This document shows, in pieces, positions 1-7,170 of a stretch of DNA of 35,335 bases. Origin of the DNA: a virus; IMG/VR virus record IMGVR_UViG_3300008448_000309, positions 1 to 35,335 of that record; one strand, written 5' to 3'. A program made the translations under genes and the position numbers. Every line of letters begins with the position of its first letter. The stretch's first letter is position 1. The notes below the pieces were generated by a model. It did not search any database. It saw only the letters and a program-made list of their open reading frames with translations, and had not been told where the DNA came from.

Positions 1-72
1 TAAAAAAGTTGTTTTTGCTTCATTAATTTGAGCTTCAACTAGTAAATCATGTATTCTTTGAATGTAGTTCAT
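1..72 (-). CDS. partial CDS, N-terminus of a head-module protein
   Basis: An ATG at 72-70 opens a frame that runs off the left edge after 24 codons. The peptide starts MNYIQRIHDLLVEAQINEA, which resembles the start of the next gene upstream (MNYYNRITEVI): both have N-Y at positions 2-3 and R-I at 6-7. It holds two [L/I]-x-E sequences, LVE (11-13) and INE (16-18), the form cut by T4-type prohead protease. The stop of the 486-aa gene (76-74) lies one base before this ATG, so the two are probably translationally coupled. The rest of the protein is outside the window and its function is unknown. An internal or head-associated protein is inferred from the company it keeps. Confidence 0.6.
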   Translation of the reverse strand, partial: MNYIQRIHDLLVEAQINEAKTTFL

Positions 73-73
73 A

Positions 74-1534
74 TTAGCAATTCCACTTTCTTAATGCTTT
101 GTTTATTCTGCTATCAGGGTTGTTAGCAGTCTTTGCGGATGTTCTGCTCTTTTTCATCCCACCCATCCGAGCGCAGAATGATTTTCTTCTATTAGCAGCC
201 TTTGAACCTTTTTTAAGTTTTGAAGGCTTGGTAGTTACAGCGGTCTTTAATTTTGAACCGGGGTTTTCTTTACGATAAGATGCAACCCCTTTTTTATTTA
301 ATCCACCAGATGGGTTCTTGCCAGATTTTTTTTGCCAAGCTGCTACTTCGGTTATTAAATTACCTATGCGCTCAATTGAAGCATTTACATATTTTTTAGA
401 TTTAGTAAAATCGTTTGGATTTTTTGCTAATCCTTGTATGGCAGTGTCAAGACTTGGATTTAATTCTTTTGTTGATCTCAGAGCTTCTGGAGATGTAGCA
501 CTTATGTATGCGCTTTTACTACTATATCGACCGGGAATCATCGCTGGTTTTGGTAAAGTAGAACCAAAACCTTTCCCCCCTCTTGGACTTAATCTAGCCA
601 TATCCCTTTGACTACTTCCAGCCCAATCACTCCTGTCAGATCTACCAGTAAGCCTTCTATTAAGTCTTTTTTCTAAAGCCGCAGGTGTGTTAGCCATACT
701 AGACTTTAAAAAAGAGCCAACTTTTCCTGATTGAAGTTCATTAAACATGTTAGTTCCATAATAACCAGTTTTACTTGGGTCTGTTACTGGAATCATCTCG
801 CTTATTAAATCACCTATGCGCTCAATTGAATCAGATACAGGAACACAATTAGGAACTTTGCGTCCACCTTTCATCTTCATGCCAACAGCTTTATATCCTT
901 TCCAACAAGGACCTTTTTTCTCATTTAATTGGAAAGACTCACGAATCATATTTGCTATACTACCGTAATAGGTTGATGCGTTTTGAGTTACTAAATCTGC
1001 CTGCTGTTCCATACCTTTTCTAACAGCCCCTTTGAATTTCTTAGCCCTATCAGATAATCCTACAGCCTGCCCAAGTCGAATATCTGCTTGTGTTGCAGGT
1101 TTAGGCCCACTCTTTGCGTACTGAACTCCTGTTCTTAACGCATTTATCATGTTTGCTCGCCCCTCTTTATTTTTAGGTAGCAGACCTCTAACTGTTGCTG
1201 CGTGTTGTTTTTTCTTATCAAACTCCGCTTGCTGCTCTGGAGTTCTAACCCTCTTGGTTGGTTTTGTTTCTGCGGGAGCAGCATCTTTTTTCTTAGCAGC
1301 TACTCTAGCTCTAATTGCTGCTCTTCTATCATCTGCATTTAAACCTCCCTCATACTTTCCTCTCAATGGATTCCATTGTCCTGTATAGGGGTTAGCTGGT
1401 TTGGATGAAAGTAGAGTTCCCATCGCTCTACCAATTCTACCAAGAAGTTCATCTATTCTTTCTTGTTGTTCTTGAGACTCTACAATAATTTGATCGCCTG
1501 AGATTACTTCAGTTATTCTGTTGTAATAATTCAT
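74..1534 (-). CDS. basic modular head/internal protein with C-terminal DUF6321-like domain
   Basis: The 486-aa protein is very rich in Lys/Arg and looks modular. After a short N-terminal helix (1-20) comes a basic Ala-rich segment (50-175), then a small cysteine-containing module at 206-232 (KKGPCWKGYKAVGMKMKG, ending VPNCVP), of a kind I recall from many phage virion proteins. A central region of unknown fold follows. The C-terminal module at 397-486 has SFCARM-GMK and ends LRKWNC, matching my recollection of DUF6321. A peptide SIERIG(D/N)LI(S/T)E occurs twice, at 236-246 and 386-396, each time ending in a [L/I]-x-E site just before a new module. The start has a good SD (AAGGA, 7 nt upstream) inside the end of the 128-aa gene, which it overlaps by 4 bp. 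The role is not established; a DNA-associated or proteolytically processed head protein is the best inference. Confidence 0.7.
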   Translation of the reverse strand: MNYYNRITEVISGDQIIVESQEQQERIDELLGRIGRAMGTLLSSKPANPYTGQWNPLRGKYEGGLNADDRRAAIRARVAAKKKDAAPAETKPTKRVRTPEQQAEFDKKKQHAATVRGLLPKNKEGRANMINALRTGVQYAKSGPKPATQADIRLGQAVGLSDRAKKFKGAVRKGMEQQADLVTQNASTYYGSIANMIRESFQLNEKKGPCWKGYKAVGMKMKGGRKVPNCVPVSDSIERIGDLISEMIPVTDPSKTGYYGTNMFNELQSGKVGSFLKSSMANTPAALEKRLNRRLTGRSDRSDWAGSSQRDMARLSPRGGKGFGSTLPKPAMIPGRYSSKSAYISATSPEALRSTKELNPSLDTAIQGLAKNPNDFTKSKKYVNASIERIGNLITEVAAWQKKSGKNPSGGLNKKGVASYRKENPGSKLKTAVTTKPSKLKKGSKAANRRKSFCARMGGMKKSRTSAKTANNPDSRINKALRKWNC

Positions 1535-1917
1535 TTGTGTTCCTTGTATTTCAAAAACTTCTTGGATCTTTGCTTACCATGTTTTTTCATGGTGCGAACT
1601 GAATAACCTTTGATTTCGCTAAATGGAGTTCCAGCAGAAAAACCCTTAGCAACTTTTTCTGATTGTTGAACGCTCTTCTTGCCCCATGTAGGACGGGTAA
1701 CTACATATAATCTATCACTAGCAGTTGTGGAAAAGATTGTTCCAAAGTCTAAAACTCCTAATGCTTTAGAAATTGAAGGGAATACTCTAACTCTTGATTT
1801 TCTAGCTTTTACTCGTTCTCTACTTGCGCCTTCTTTGGATGCAAATACATTCCTACCAGAACGGCTACCCTGTCCAGATTCAAATCTAGAATCAATAATT
1901 AGTTGTAATATTCTCAT
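1531..1917 (-). CDS. small basic protein of unknown function in head module
   Basis: This 128-aa, strongly basic protein has many Arg/Lys/Ser. I do not recognise a family. It starts with a hydrophobic stretch (MRILQLIIDS) followed by a Gly/Ser/Arg-rich segment. The middle part (about 45-80) looks like mixed beta sequence and the C-terminus (100-128) is almost entirely Lys/Arg/His with aromatic residues. The start is supported by GGAAG 7 nt upstream of ATG. It overlaps the 486-aa gene by 4 bp and sits one base after the 132-aa gene, so it belongs to the same transcript. Unlike its neighbours it has no clear [L/I]-x-E site near the N-terminus. Confidence 0.6.
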   Translation of the reverse strand: MRILQLIIDSRFESGQGSRSGRNVFASKEGASRERVKARKSRVRVFPSISKALGVLDFGTIFSTTASDRLYVVTRPTWGKKSVQQSEKVAKGFSAGTPFSEIKGYSVRTMKKHGKQRSKKFLKYKEHK

Positions 1918-1918
1918 A

Positions 1919-2317
1919 TCAATACTTCCACTTCTTCTTTATTTTTTTCTTCTTAGCAGCACCAGCCATATTAACACCAATCATCCCGCAAGAAGTCATC
2001 TCCTGAATCAACCCTCTAGCTTGAACTAGAACTTGTTCAAATTCAGCTATTAGTTGTTCAGGAGATTTAGTCTTAGTTCTTTCCTCTACCCTCTTAGATT
2101 CTTGTACAGGTCTAGCTACAGCCTTCTTTTTTATTCCAAAGGATCTAGCAAATATATCTGTGACCGTAGCTTCATCTACTTGAATCTTAGAGAGATCAGG
2201 ACCATCAGGAGTTGGGATTGACACGGGCAATCCATTAGATGTACTTCTCTTGTACTCATTTTTGTTTTGCTCAATGAGTGACATTGCAAAGTCACCTATA
2301 GATTTAATATTGCTCAT
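1919..2317 (-). CDS. small head-module protein of unknown function, Lys-rich C-terminus
   Basis: The protein has 132 aa and no family I recognise. The N-terminus (MSNIKSIGDFAMSLIEQ) is a predicted amphipathic helix ending in LIE (14-16), a possible prohead protease site. A Pro-rich linker (about 29-42) and a helical segment near 85-105 follow. The last 13 residues are almost all Lys with a few aromatics (AKKKKIKKKWKY). The start codon overlaps the stop of the upstream 167-aa gene in an ATGA arrangement, and no strong SD is seen, so coupling is likely. Confidence 0.6.
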   Translation of the reverse strand: MSNIKSIGDFAMSLIEQNKNEYKRSTSNGLPVSIPTPDGPDLSKIQVDEATVTDIFARSFGIKKKAVARPVQESKRVEERTKTKSPEQLIAEFEQVLVQARGLIQEMTSCGMIGVNMAGAAKKKKIKKKWKY

Positions 2318-2817
2318 TTTTTACCGTAGTAAAGTTTTGATCCTTTTGGAGGATTAGCAGCTTCTGGTCCAAATTCTCTGCTTACTCTTCTCTTTGCTGC
2401 TTTATGAACACCAGCAGCTCTTTCACCTGTAACTTTTTTAGTTCTTCCTTTTGGCCCAGCGGTAACTTCCCCCTCTTCAGGGGTTCCTTCATACTTAAGT
2501 TCCTCCATCAATGAACGAAGAATAGGATCAGCTATAGCTAAGAAAGCCTCTTCTGAGATTAGTTCATCTTGATAAGCCTCTTTGATAAGGTTTAAAATGT
2601 TTGCTATCTCAGTAGATGCATTTACTTTTTTTCCGGCTTTTTGCTTGTGGTTATGGTCATAAGGATTGGCTGATCCCAAAGGTGATTTTTGACCACCCTT
2701 CTTCTCTTTATGAGTAGGGATCATTGGGTTACCTTTACCTTTACCGGATTTTTTCTTAGCCTTTTTAGCTTTCTTAGCTTCGTTAATTGAAGCAAATATA
2801 CGATTTAGTGAATCCAT
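2314..2817 (-). CDS. basic head-module protein, candidate processed internal protein
   Basis: This 167-aa protein opens with MDSLNRIFASINEAKKAKKA: a short hydrophobic helix, then INE (11-13) followed by a long basic Lys/Gly tract. That is the order found in T4 internal proteins, where a capsid-targeting peptide is removed after [L/I]-x-E. A second helical part (about 68-108) contains LIKEA and LISEE, two more possible sites, and a basic tail follows. The start has AAAGG a few bases upstream. Two small hairpins lie between this gene and the acidic gene upstream. Internal protein is an inference from sequence form; no homologue is recognised. Confidence 0.6.
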   Translation of the reverse strand: MDSLNRIFASINEAKKAKKAKKKSGKGKGNPMIPTHKEKKGGQKSPLGSANPYDHNHKQKAGKKVNASTEIANILNLIKEAYQDELISEEAFLAIADPILRSLMEELKYEGTPEEGEVTAGPKGRTKKVTGERAAGVHKAAKRRVSREFGPEAANPPKGSKLYYGKK

Positions 2818-2829
2818 AGTTACACCTTT

Positions 2830-2870
2830 CTTGCTAACAGCAAGTTAAATAGATGTGAGTTTAGACTCAC
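2830..2870 (-). promoter_or_regulatory. two tandem hairpins between acidic and basic head-module genes
   Basis: Two perfect inverted repeats lie within 41 bp. GTGAGT/ACTCAC with a 4-nt loop occupies 2855-2870 and overlaps the stop codon of the 143-aa gene (2869-2867). CTTGCT/AGCAAG with a 3-nt loop occupies 2830-2844, just before the SD of the 167-aa gene. Neither is followed by a clear U tract, so an intrinsic terminator is not convincing. An RNA processing or expression-balancing site is possible. Confidence 0.35.
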
Positions 2871-3298
2871 TTCTTCTTCATCATACCTTTTGGCATGTTA
2901 CCTTTTTTTGCCAATGCCTTCTTTAGTTGAGCAGGCATTTTTTTGGCTTCTTCGATTTGTTCATCTTCATCGTCGAAGTCTTCTTCATCATCTTCGTCTT
3001 CTGATTCGTCTTCTTCAAAGAGTTCTTCGCCGTCTTCTTCTTCCTCTTCTTCATTGAGGGTAGCAGCATTAACTGCTTCGAGAACATTAGCTGTGTGCTC
3101 CATTAGAGCCTCGTCGCTAATAGCCTCGTCTAGGTGTGAAGAGCAGAGGGGGCATACATGAGCTTCCTCTTCTACTTCTTCGGTTGACTCGTCTATTTTC
3201 TGGTCTTGTGTTTTGTTAACCTTTAGACCAAAATCTGACCAAGCGGCGTTCTCAAGAATAATCTTCATTGCATCATCTGATATATTTAAGTGCTTCAT
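2867..3298 (-). CDS. highly acidic head-module protein with Cys/His cluster, prohead-core-like
   Basis: The 143-aa protein begins with a predicted helix ending in ILE (14-16). Next comes a small cluster H47-x-C49-x2-C52-x2-H55 that could bind zinc, then helices to about 80. Residues 83-117 are almost entirely Glu/Asp, and a short basic tail (119-143) follows IEE. The charge pattern recalls prohead core or scaffold proteins such as the acidic T4 gp67, although I see no direct sequence match. It is the first gene of the left module and has its own SD (AAGGA, 9 nt before ATG) and a T4-like late promoter upstream. The Ser-rich reading on the opposite strand is only the complement of the Glu/Asp codons. 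Confidence 0.65.
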   Translation of the reverse strand: MKHLNISDDAMKIILENAAWSDFGLKVNKTQDQKIDESTEEVEEEAHVCPLCSSHLDEAISDEALMEHTANVLEAVNAATLNEEEEEEDGEELFEEDESEDEDDEEDFDDEDEQIEEAKKMPAQLKKALAKKGNMPKGMMKKK

Positions 3299-3307
3299 AA
3301 TTTTAAA

Positions 3308-3343
3308 TCCTTTGTGGGAATAAGTTCCCTATTGTTATTTATA
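3308..3343 (-). promoter_or_regulatory. T4-type late promoter with 5'-terminal leader hairpin and SD
   Basis: In the 82-bp gap before the acidic gene, the minus strand reads TATAAATA exactly (3343-3336), the octamer recognised by T4 gp55-type late sigma factors. Initiation about six bases downstream would fall at A3330. The next bases form GGGAA-CTTA-TTCCC (3329-3316), a hairpin at the very 5' end of the predicted mRNA, followed by SD AAGGA (3312-3308) and the ATG at 3298. The octamer is expected by chance a few times per strand in DNA this AT-rich, so its intergenic position carries the weight. Confidence 0.6.
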
Positions 3344-3380
3344 CTACTTTAAAACAAGTAGAATATTTTTATTAATTTTT

Positions 3381-3671
3381 TTAATTAGCAAAGACATCTG
3401 GGGATCCAATTCCTGCAATATCTCCACATTGAACTAAATCCCCTGTTCTATGGACCCCTTTATTGTTAACAAGGACAGTAGAGCTTCCTGTAGCAGCGGG
3501 ACCCATGACATGGGTATCATCACCACAAGTGTGAGTTTGAGAGTAATTATCCCCAATCCTGACCACAGGTTTATTGTTAACAAAGACATCTGGACTGCCT
3601 ATTAAACAAGGTTTAGGCCCATAACAATGTCCTGTTGAAATATCTGTATTTGCTCTAAATATTTGGGGCAT
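3381..3671 (-). CDS. PAAR-domain tail spike tip protein
   Basis: This 96-aa protein matches the PAAR family in size and pattern. Three similar beta-hairpin segments are visible: IGSPDVFVNN (24-33), TGSSTVLVNN (61-70) and IGSPDVFAN (88-96). H15, H47, H54 and C82 are candidates for the metal site that holds the cone tip. PAAR proteins sharpen the end of the gp5/VgrG-type spike in contractile systems, and the spike gene is in this window at 22849-23748. The first 17 bp overlap the end of the 1171-aa gene, and the start has only a weak SD, suggesting coupled translation. It is the last gene of the tail operon. Confidence 0.9.
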   Translation of the reverse strand: MPQIFRANTDISTGHCYGPKPCLIGSPDVFVNNKPVVRIGDNYSQTHTCGDDTHVMGPAATGSSTVLVNNKGVHRTGDLVQCGDIAGIGSPDVFAN

Positions 3672-6600
3672 TTCTAACTCTAAGGTTATTAATAGCTGCG
3701 GGGTTTGCTGTATTTATTTCAACTGGGACTACCTTGGCAGCATCAGGAACACCCTGAATTGTCACTGGCCTAAAGCCTAGTAATCTCGTTTCTTTACGGA
3801 ATATATCGTTTCGATTGTGCAGTAATTTAACTCCGGTCTTTTCTCCGAGTCTTAACTTATCTATCATAGTCTTGGAAATTCCTATCTTAAATGTCTTATA
3901 TTGTTCTATAGTTAATCTAATGAACAAATCAGACCAAGAAACTCCCTCGTCAATGACATAGTTATTATTTATTGCACTAGCAGTTTCTACTGCGGCTCTA
4001 AATCCGTGTTTCTTTCTAGGTAATTGTTCTGCTCCTGTTTTAAATCCAAGAGATAACAATCCTGCACGACCAGTAAATGTACCCTTCTTACCATTAACAT
4101 TTAAATCATCATTAACATCAGTATCAGGGTAAGTATCTTCTATCTTTATCCAATGCTGATCTAGTCCAGTTTTGCTATATCTGGGATCTGGGGATGCTGT
4201 AAAGATAAGTCTACGCTTATTCCAGTCTAACAATCTGGAGTAACCATTGAAGAAGTTTAAATTAAATTTATCTGTAGGAAGCACAATTATAAGTTCAGGA
4301 ATCTTTCTAACAAACAATTGCTCCCCAGACTTTGTTCCGAATTGTTGCAGGCTAAAGTTTGTAAACTCAAACTCGTAAGTACTGCTTGCATGGAAGTGAC
4401 CTAAGATAGGGTCATTATGATTTACTGTGAATACCTTCCAAGGATACAATCTAAATTCTACTGCGTCTCTAATGTTTTGTGCATTAGTTTCAATAGTATA
4501 GTTAACTTTTGTTTTTCTAGTGAATATACTATCGGGATCAGGAACATTTAGTATTGAAGATCTATCTATTTTTAAAACATAATACCTAGATCTTTCCCCA
4601 GATAATGTATAGTTAAATTCTAGATCGCTCGCTGATGGTGATGTCACAGTCAGTATTGATCCCCACTTAGATCCGACATCATGCAAGGTTGCAATCTCTA
4701 CTTCATTTTGGATAGTGTACGCCCGATCAATATCATTATAAGAGCCTATATAATCCAAGCTACTATTAGTTAAAGTAACACACACAGAATAATCAATTCT
4801 ATCTACAGGAACAGTAATGCTAGACCCAGCAGAAGTTGTTACTTGAATAGTGTCGGTATCTTGAATGTAAATGGGGTAATCTGTTCCGCTGGCAGAAACT
4901 AAAATTCTACGGTTTATATCTGTGGGCAAGATATACCACAACTTCAACAATTCTTTATTTTGATCAGCGTATTTAGAGGGGTCTAGAGGTTTAGCATTCT
5001 GTAATGCACGAACAACACCTCTTGTTTGATTTGGTGCAGTATCAACAGCTATTGTCTGTGGAGCTAACGCTCGTTGTTTTTGTAATTCCCGCTGCTTCTT
5101 TAAATCAGTTTTTGTAATGCCGAACTGAGATCTGATTAACTGCAACGATTTAGTGTCTGAGGTTGTTTGTTTTATAGATCTATCTCGCAACTCCGCAATA
5201 TAGCCAATGTCTATTTGGTCTACAGTATTCTCTAATAAATGCTTCTTTATTGCTTTAGCTATTTTTGATTCCGGTATTAGTCTACCATCAGGGTAAGTTA
5301 AATTGAATAGAATATCCCGTAATTCTTTTTTAACTGATTGCTTTATGTTAGTTAGGGATAAACTAGCAATATCAACATTCAAAGCACTAAGAACAGATTG
5401 AGAGCTTGTTAATAAATTTTGAACTCTAATATCCCTTTGTTCCGCGAAGAAATCACTATACAAAGAAGACTTTACAAAATTAGTAACATTAGATTGTCTG
5501 TTAGTTATAATATATGTTGGATCCCCAAATGAGTATCCCGTAGGTACATTCTCATCTATTTTTGTTGGATCGTATTGATAGTTAGATATTACTTTTCCGC
5601 CTTGAGTTAAAGGTATTGTAGGCTCGTCTGGATTTATAATTTCTATGCAGGAGTTAGGTATTAATGTTATAGTAGTTCCAGCACATAAAGGACTAAACCC
5701 TGTACAATCTCGTCTCTGGCCCGGTCCCGGTTCTGGTGGTTGTGGAGTAGTATATGGGATAACTACAGGATCACAGGATTTAGTAACCTTCCTACATCTA
5801 CAATCTGTTTCTGCCGGATCTACTTCTACATATCCTTCCGAAGTTAATATGCAGGGGATTGTTGATTCTGTTGTATTGCAGACATAATAAGTAACGCTAT
5901 TACCTTCAGAGTCAGTGCAAGTGTTAGGTATTGGAATTAAAGTAGTTCCAGCACACAAAGGACTAAACCCAGCGCATGATCGCCTTTGATTTGGTTCTGG
6001 ATCTGGTGGCGTTGGAGTAGTATAAGTAATAACTACAGGATCACAAGATTTAGTAATTTTTGTACATCTACAATCTGTTTCGGTGGGGTCTACCTCTACA
6101 TACCCCCCAGCAGATTCAATACATGCAACAGTATCCTCAGTTTCAGTACAAACATAATAAGTAATTGAGTTTGGCTCAGTAGTATCTGGGCAAGTATTTG
6201 GTATTAGTGTTAGTGTAGTTCCAGTACAAGGAGGACTAAATAGGTTACAATCTAATGCTTGTCCGGGTCCCGGAGGTGGCGGTTGTGGAGTAGTATATGG
6301 GATGACTACAGGATCACAAGACTTAGTAACCTTCCTACATCTACAATCTGTTTCCGCAGAAACAGATTCTACTAATCCACCCCCAGCCGTTTGTATACAT
6401 GGAACAATTTCCTCAATTTCATTACAAACATAGTAAGTAACAGCGTTCCTCTCAGGTTCATCCGGGCAACTATTTGGTATTAGTGTTAATGTAGTTCCGG
6501 TACAAGGAGGACTAAATAGGTTACAAGCTAATGCTTGCCCGGGTCCCGGGGGTGGTGGTTCTGGGGTAGTATAAGTAATAATTATAGGATCGCAGGATTT

Positions 6601-7170
6601 AGTAACCTTCCTACATCTACAATCTGTTTCCCCTAAGACAGTCTCTACTAATCCCCCACCTGTTGTTTGTATACATGGAACAATTTCTTCAGTTTCATTA
6701 CAAACATAATAAGTGATTGCATTACCATCACCATTACCACCGGGAGGTTTAGTATCATCACGACAAATTACTTGACAGTCACTTATACTGGCGTAAACTA
6801 CCTCACCATCAAGAACATCCCGTCTACGAACATATAAACATTCTAGCTGGGATGTAATCGCATTTCGCCTACAAACAACAACAGGAATACACTCAAACTC
6901 ACAATCAGCTTGACTACCATGAATGCTAATTGCTCCGGGTGGAACAGAATTTATACTATATTGGAAACAAGCTCGCCCAGTCGGACTTACTCCGGGACTA
7001 ACACTTTCACAAACCCACACAGTAGGAATAGGATCTACTGGATCCGTTGTATCGCCATCACCATCATCATCTGGGTTCTCAATACTTCCACCATCAATGG
7101 CATCAACCGGAACAGGTAATTGCCCCGGATTGCCTAACTCACATGGAAGTCTATTGAGATCAACTGTCAT
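3655..7170 (-). CDS. large baseplate/tail protein with cysteine-rich tandem repeats
   Basis: The 1171-aa protein has an Asp/Pro-rich start (1-50) and two short cysteine modules (51-94, 97-136). Four tandem units of about 85-92 residues follow (150-508), each with YYVC, DCRC, KSCDP and FSP-C landmarks and a Pro-rich loop. The C-terminal two thirds (about 520-1171) is a different, mostly beta region with no cysteine repeats and a helical part near 560-690; I do not recognise its family. The position between the 760-aa baseplate protein (4-bp overlap) and PAAR points to an exposed baseplate or fibre component. The start has no SD, so it probably depends on coupling to the gene before it. The cysteines could bind metal or form disulphides after release; the sequence does not decide. 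Confidence 0.7.
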   Translation of the reverse strand: MTVDLNRLPCELGNPGQLPVPVDAIDGGSIENPDDDGDGDTTDPVDPIPTVWVCESVSPGVSPTGRACFQYSINSVPPGAISIHGSQADCEFECIPVVVCRRNAITSQLECLYVRRRDVLDGEVVYASISDCQVICRDDTKPPGGNGDGNAITYYVCNETEEIVPCIQTTGGGLVETVLGETDCRCRKVTKSCDPIIITYTTPEPPPPGPGQALACNLFSPPCTGTTLTLIPNSCPDEPERNAVTYYVCNEIEEIVPCIQTAGGGLVESVSAETDCRCRKVTKSCDPVVIPYTTPQPPPPGPGQALDCNLFSPPCTGTTLTLIPNTCPDTTEPNSITYYVCTETEDTVACIESAGGYVEVDPTETDCRCTKITKSCDPVVITYTTPTPPDPEPNQRRSCAGFSPLCAGTTLIPIPNTCTDSEGNSVTYYVCNTTESTIPCILTSEGYVEVDPAETDCRCRKVTKSCDPVVIPYTTPQPPEPGPGQRRDCTGFSPLCAGTTITLIPNSCIEIINPDEPTIPLTQGGKVISNYQYDPTKIDENVPTGYSFGDPTYIITNRQSNVTNFVKSSLYSDFFAEQRDIRVQNLLTSSQSVLSALNVDIASLSLTNIKQSVKKELRDILFNLTYPDGRLIPESKIAKAIKKHLLENTVDQIDIGYIAELRDRSIKQTTSDTKSLQLIRSQFGITKTDLKKQRELQKQRALAPQTIAVDTAPNQTRGVVRALQNAKPLDPSKYADQNKELLKLWYILPTDINRRILVSASGTDYPIYIQDTDTIQVTTSAGSSITVPVDRIDYSVCVTLTNSSLDYIGSYNDIDRAYTIQNEVEIATLHDVGSKWGSILTVTSPSASDLEFNYTLSGERSRYYVLKIDRSSILNVPDPDSIFTRKTKVNYTIETNAQNIRDAVEFRLYPWKVFTVNHNDPILGHFHASSTYEFEFTNFSLQQFGTKSGEQLFVRKIPELIIVLPTDKFNLNFFNGYSRLLDWNKRRLIFTASPDPRYSKTGLDQHWIKIEDTYPDTDVNDDLNVNGKKGTFTGRAGLLSLGFKTGAEQLPRKKHGFRAAVETASAINNNYVIDEGVSWSDLFIRLTIEQYKTFKIGISKTMIDKLRLGEKTGVKLLHNRNDIFRKETRLLGFRPVTIQGVPDAAKVVPVEINTANPAAINNLRVRNAPNI
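5647..6723 (-). repeat. four cysteine-rich tandem coding repeats
   Basis: Units lie at 6723-6448, 6447-6172, 6171-5902 and 5901-5647 (276, 276, 270 and 255 bp). Each unit starts (A/S)(I/V)TYYVC and ends near IPN(S/T)C. Units 1 and 2 are the closest pair (both have CNLFSPPCTG). Units 3 and 4 share GYVEVDP and GFSPLCAG, while units 2 and 4 share VIPYTTPQPP, which suggests exchange between units as well as duplication. Confidence 0.9.

Noticed and set aside
2943-3161. Ser-rich 72-codon frame on the plus strand
   Set aside because: It is the complement of the Glu/Asp codons of the acidic protein and has no SD or context.
5647-6723. Regular repeats as a possible CRISPR array
   Set aside because: Units are 255-276 bp, in frame and coding; no short identical repeats with unique spacers.
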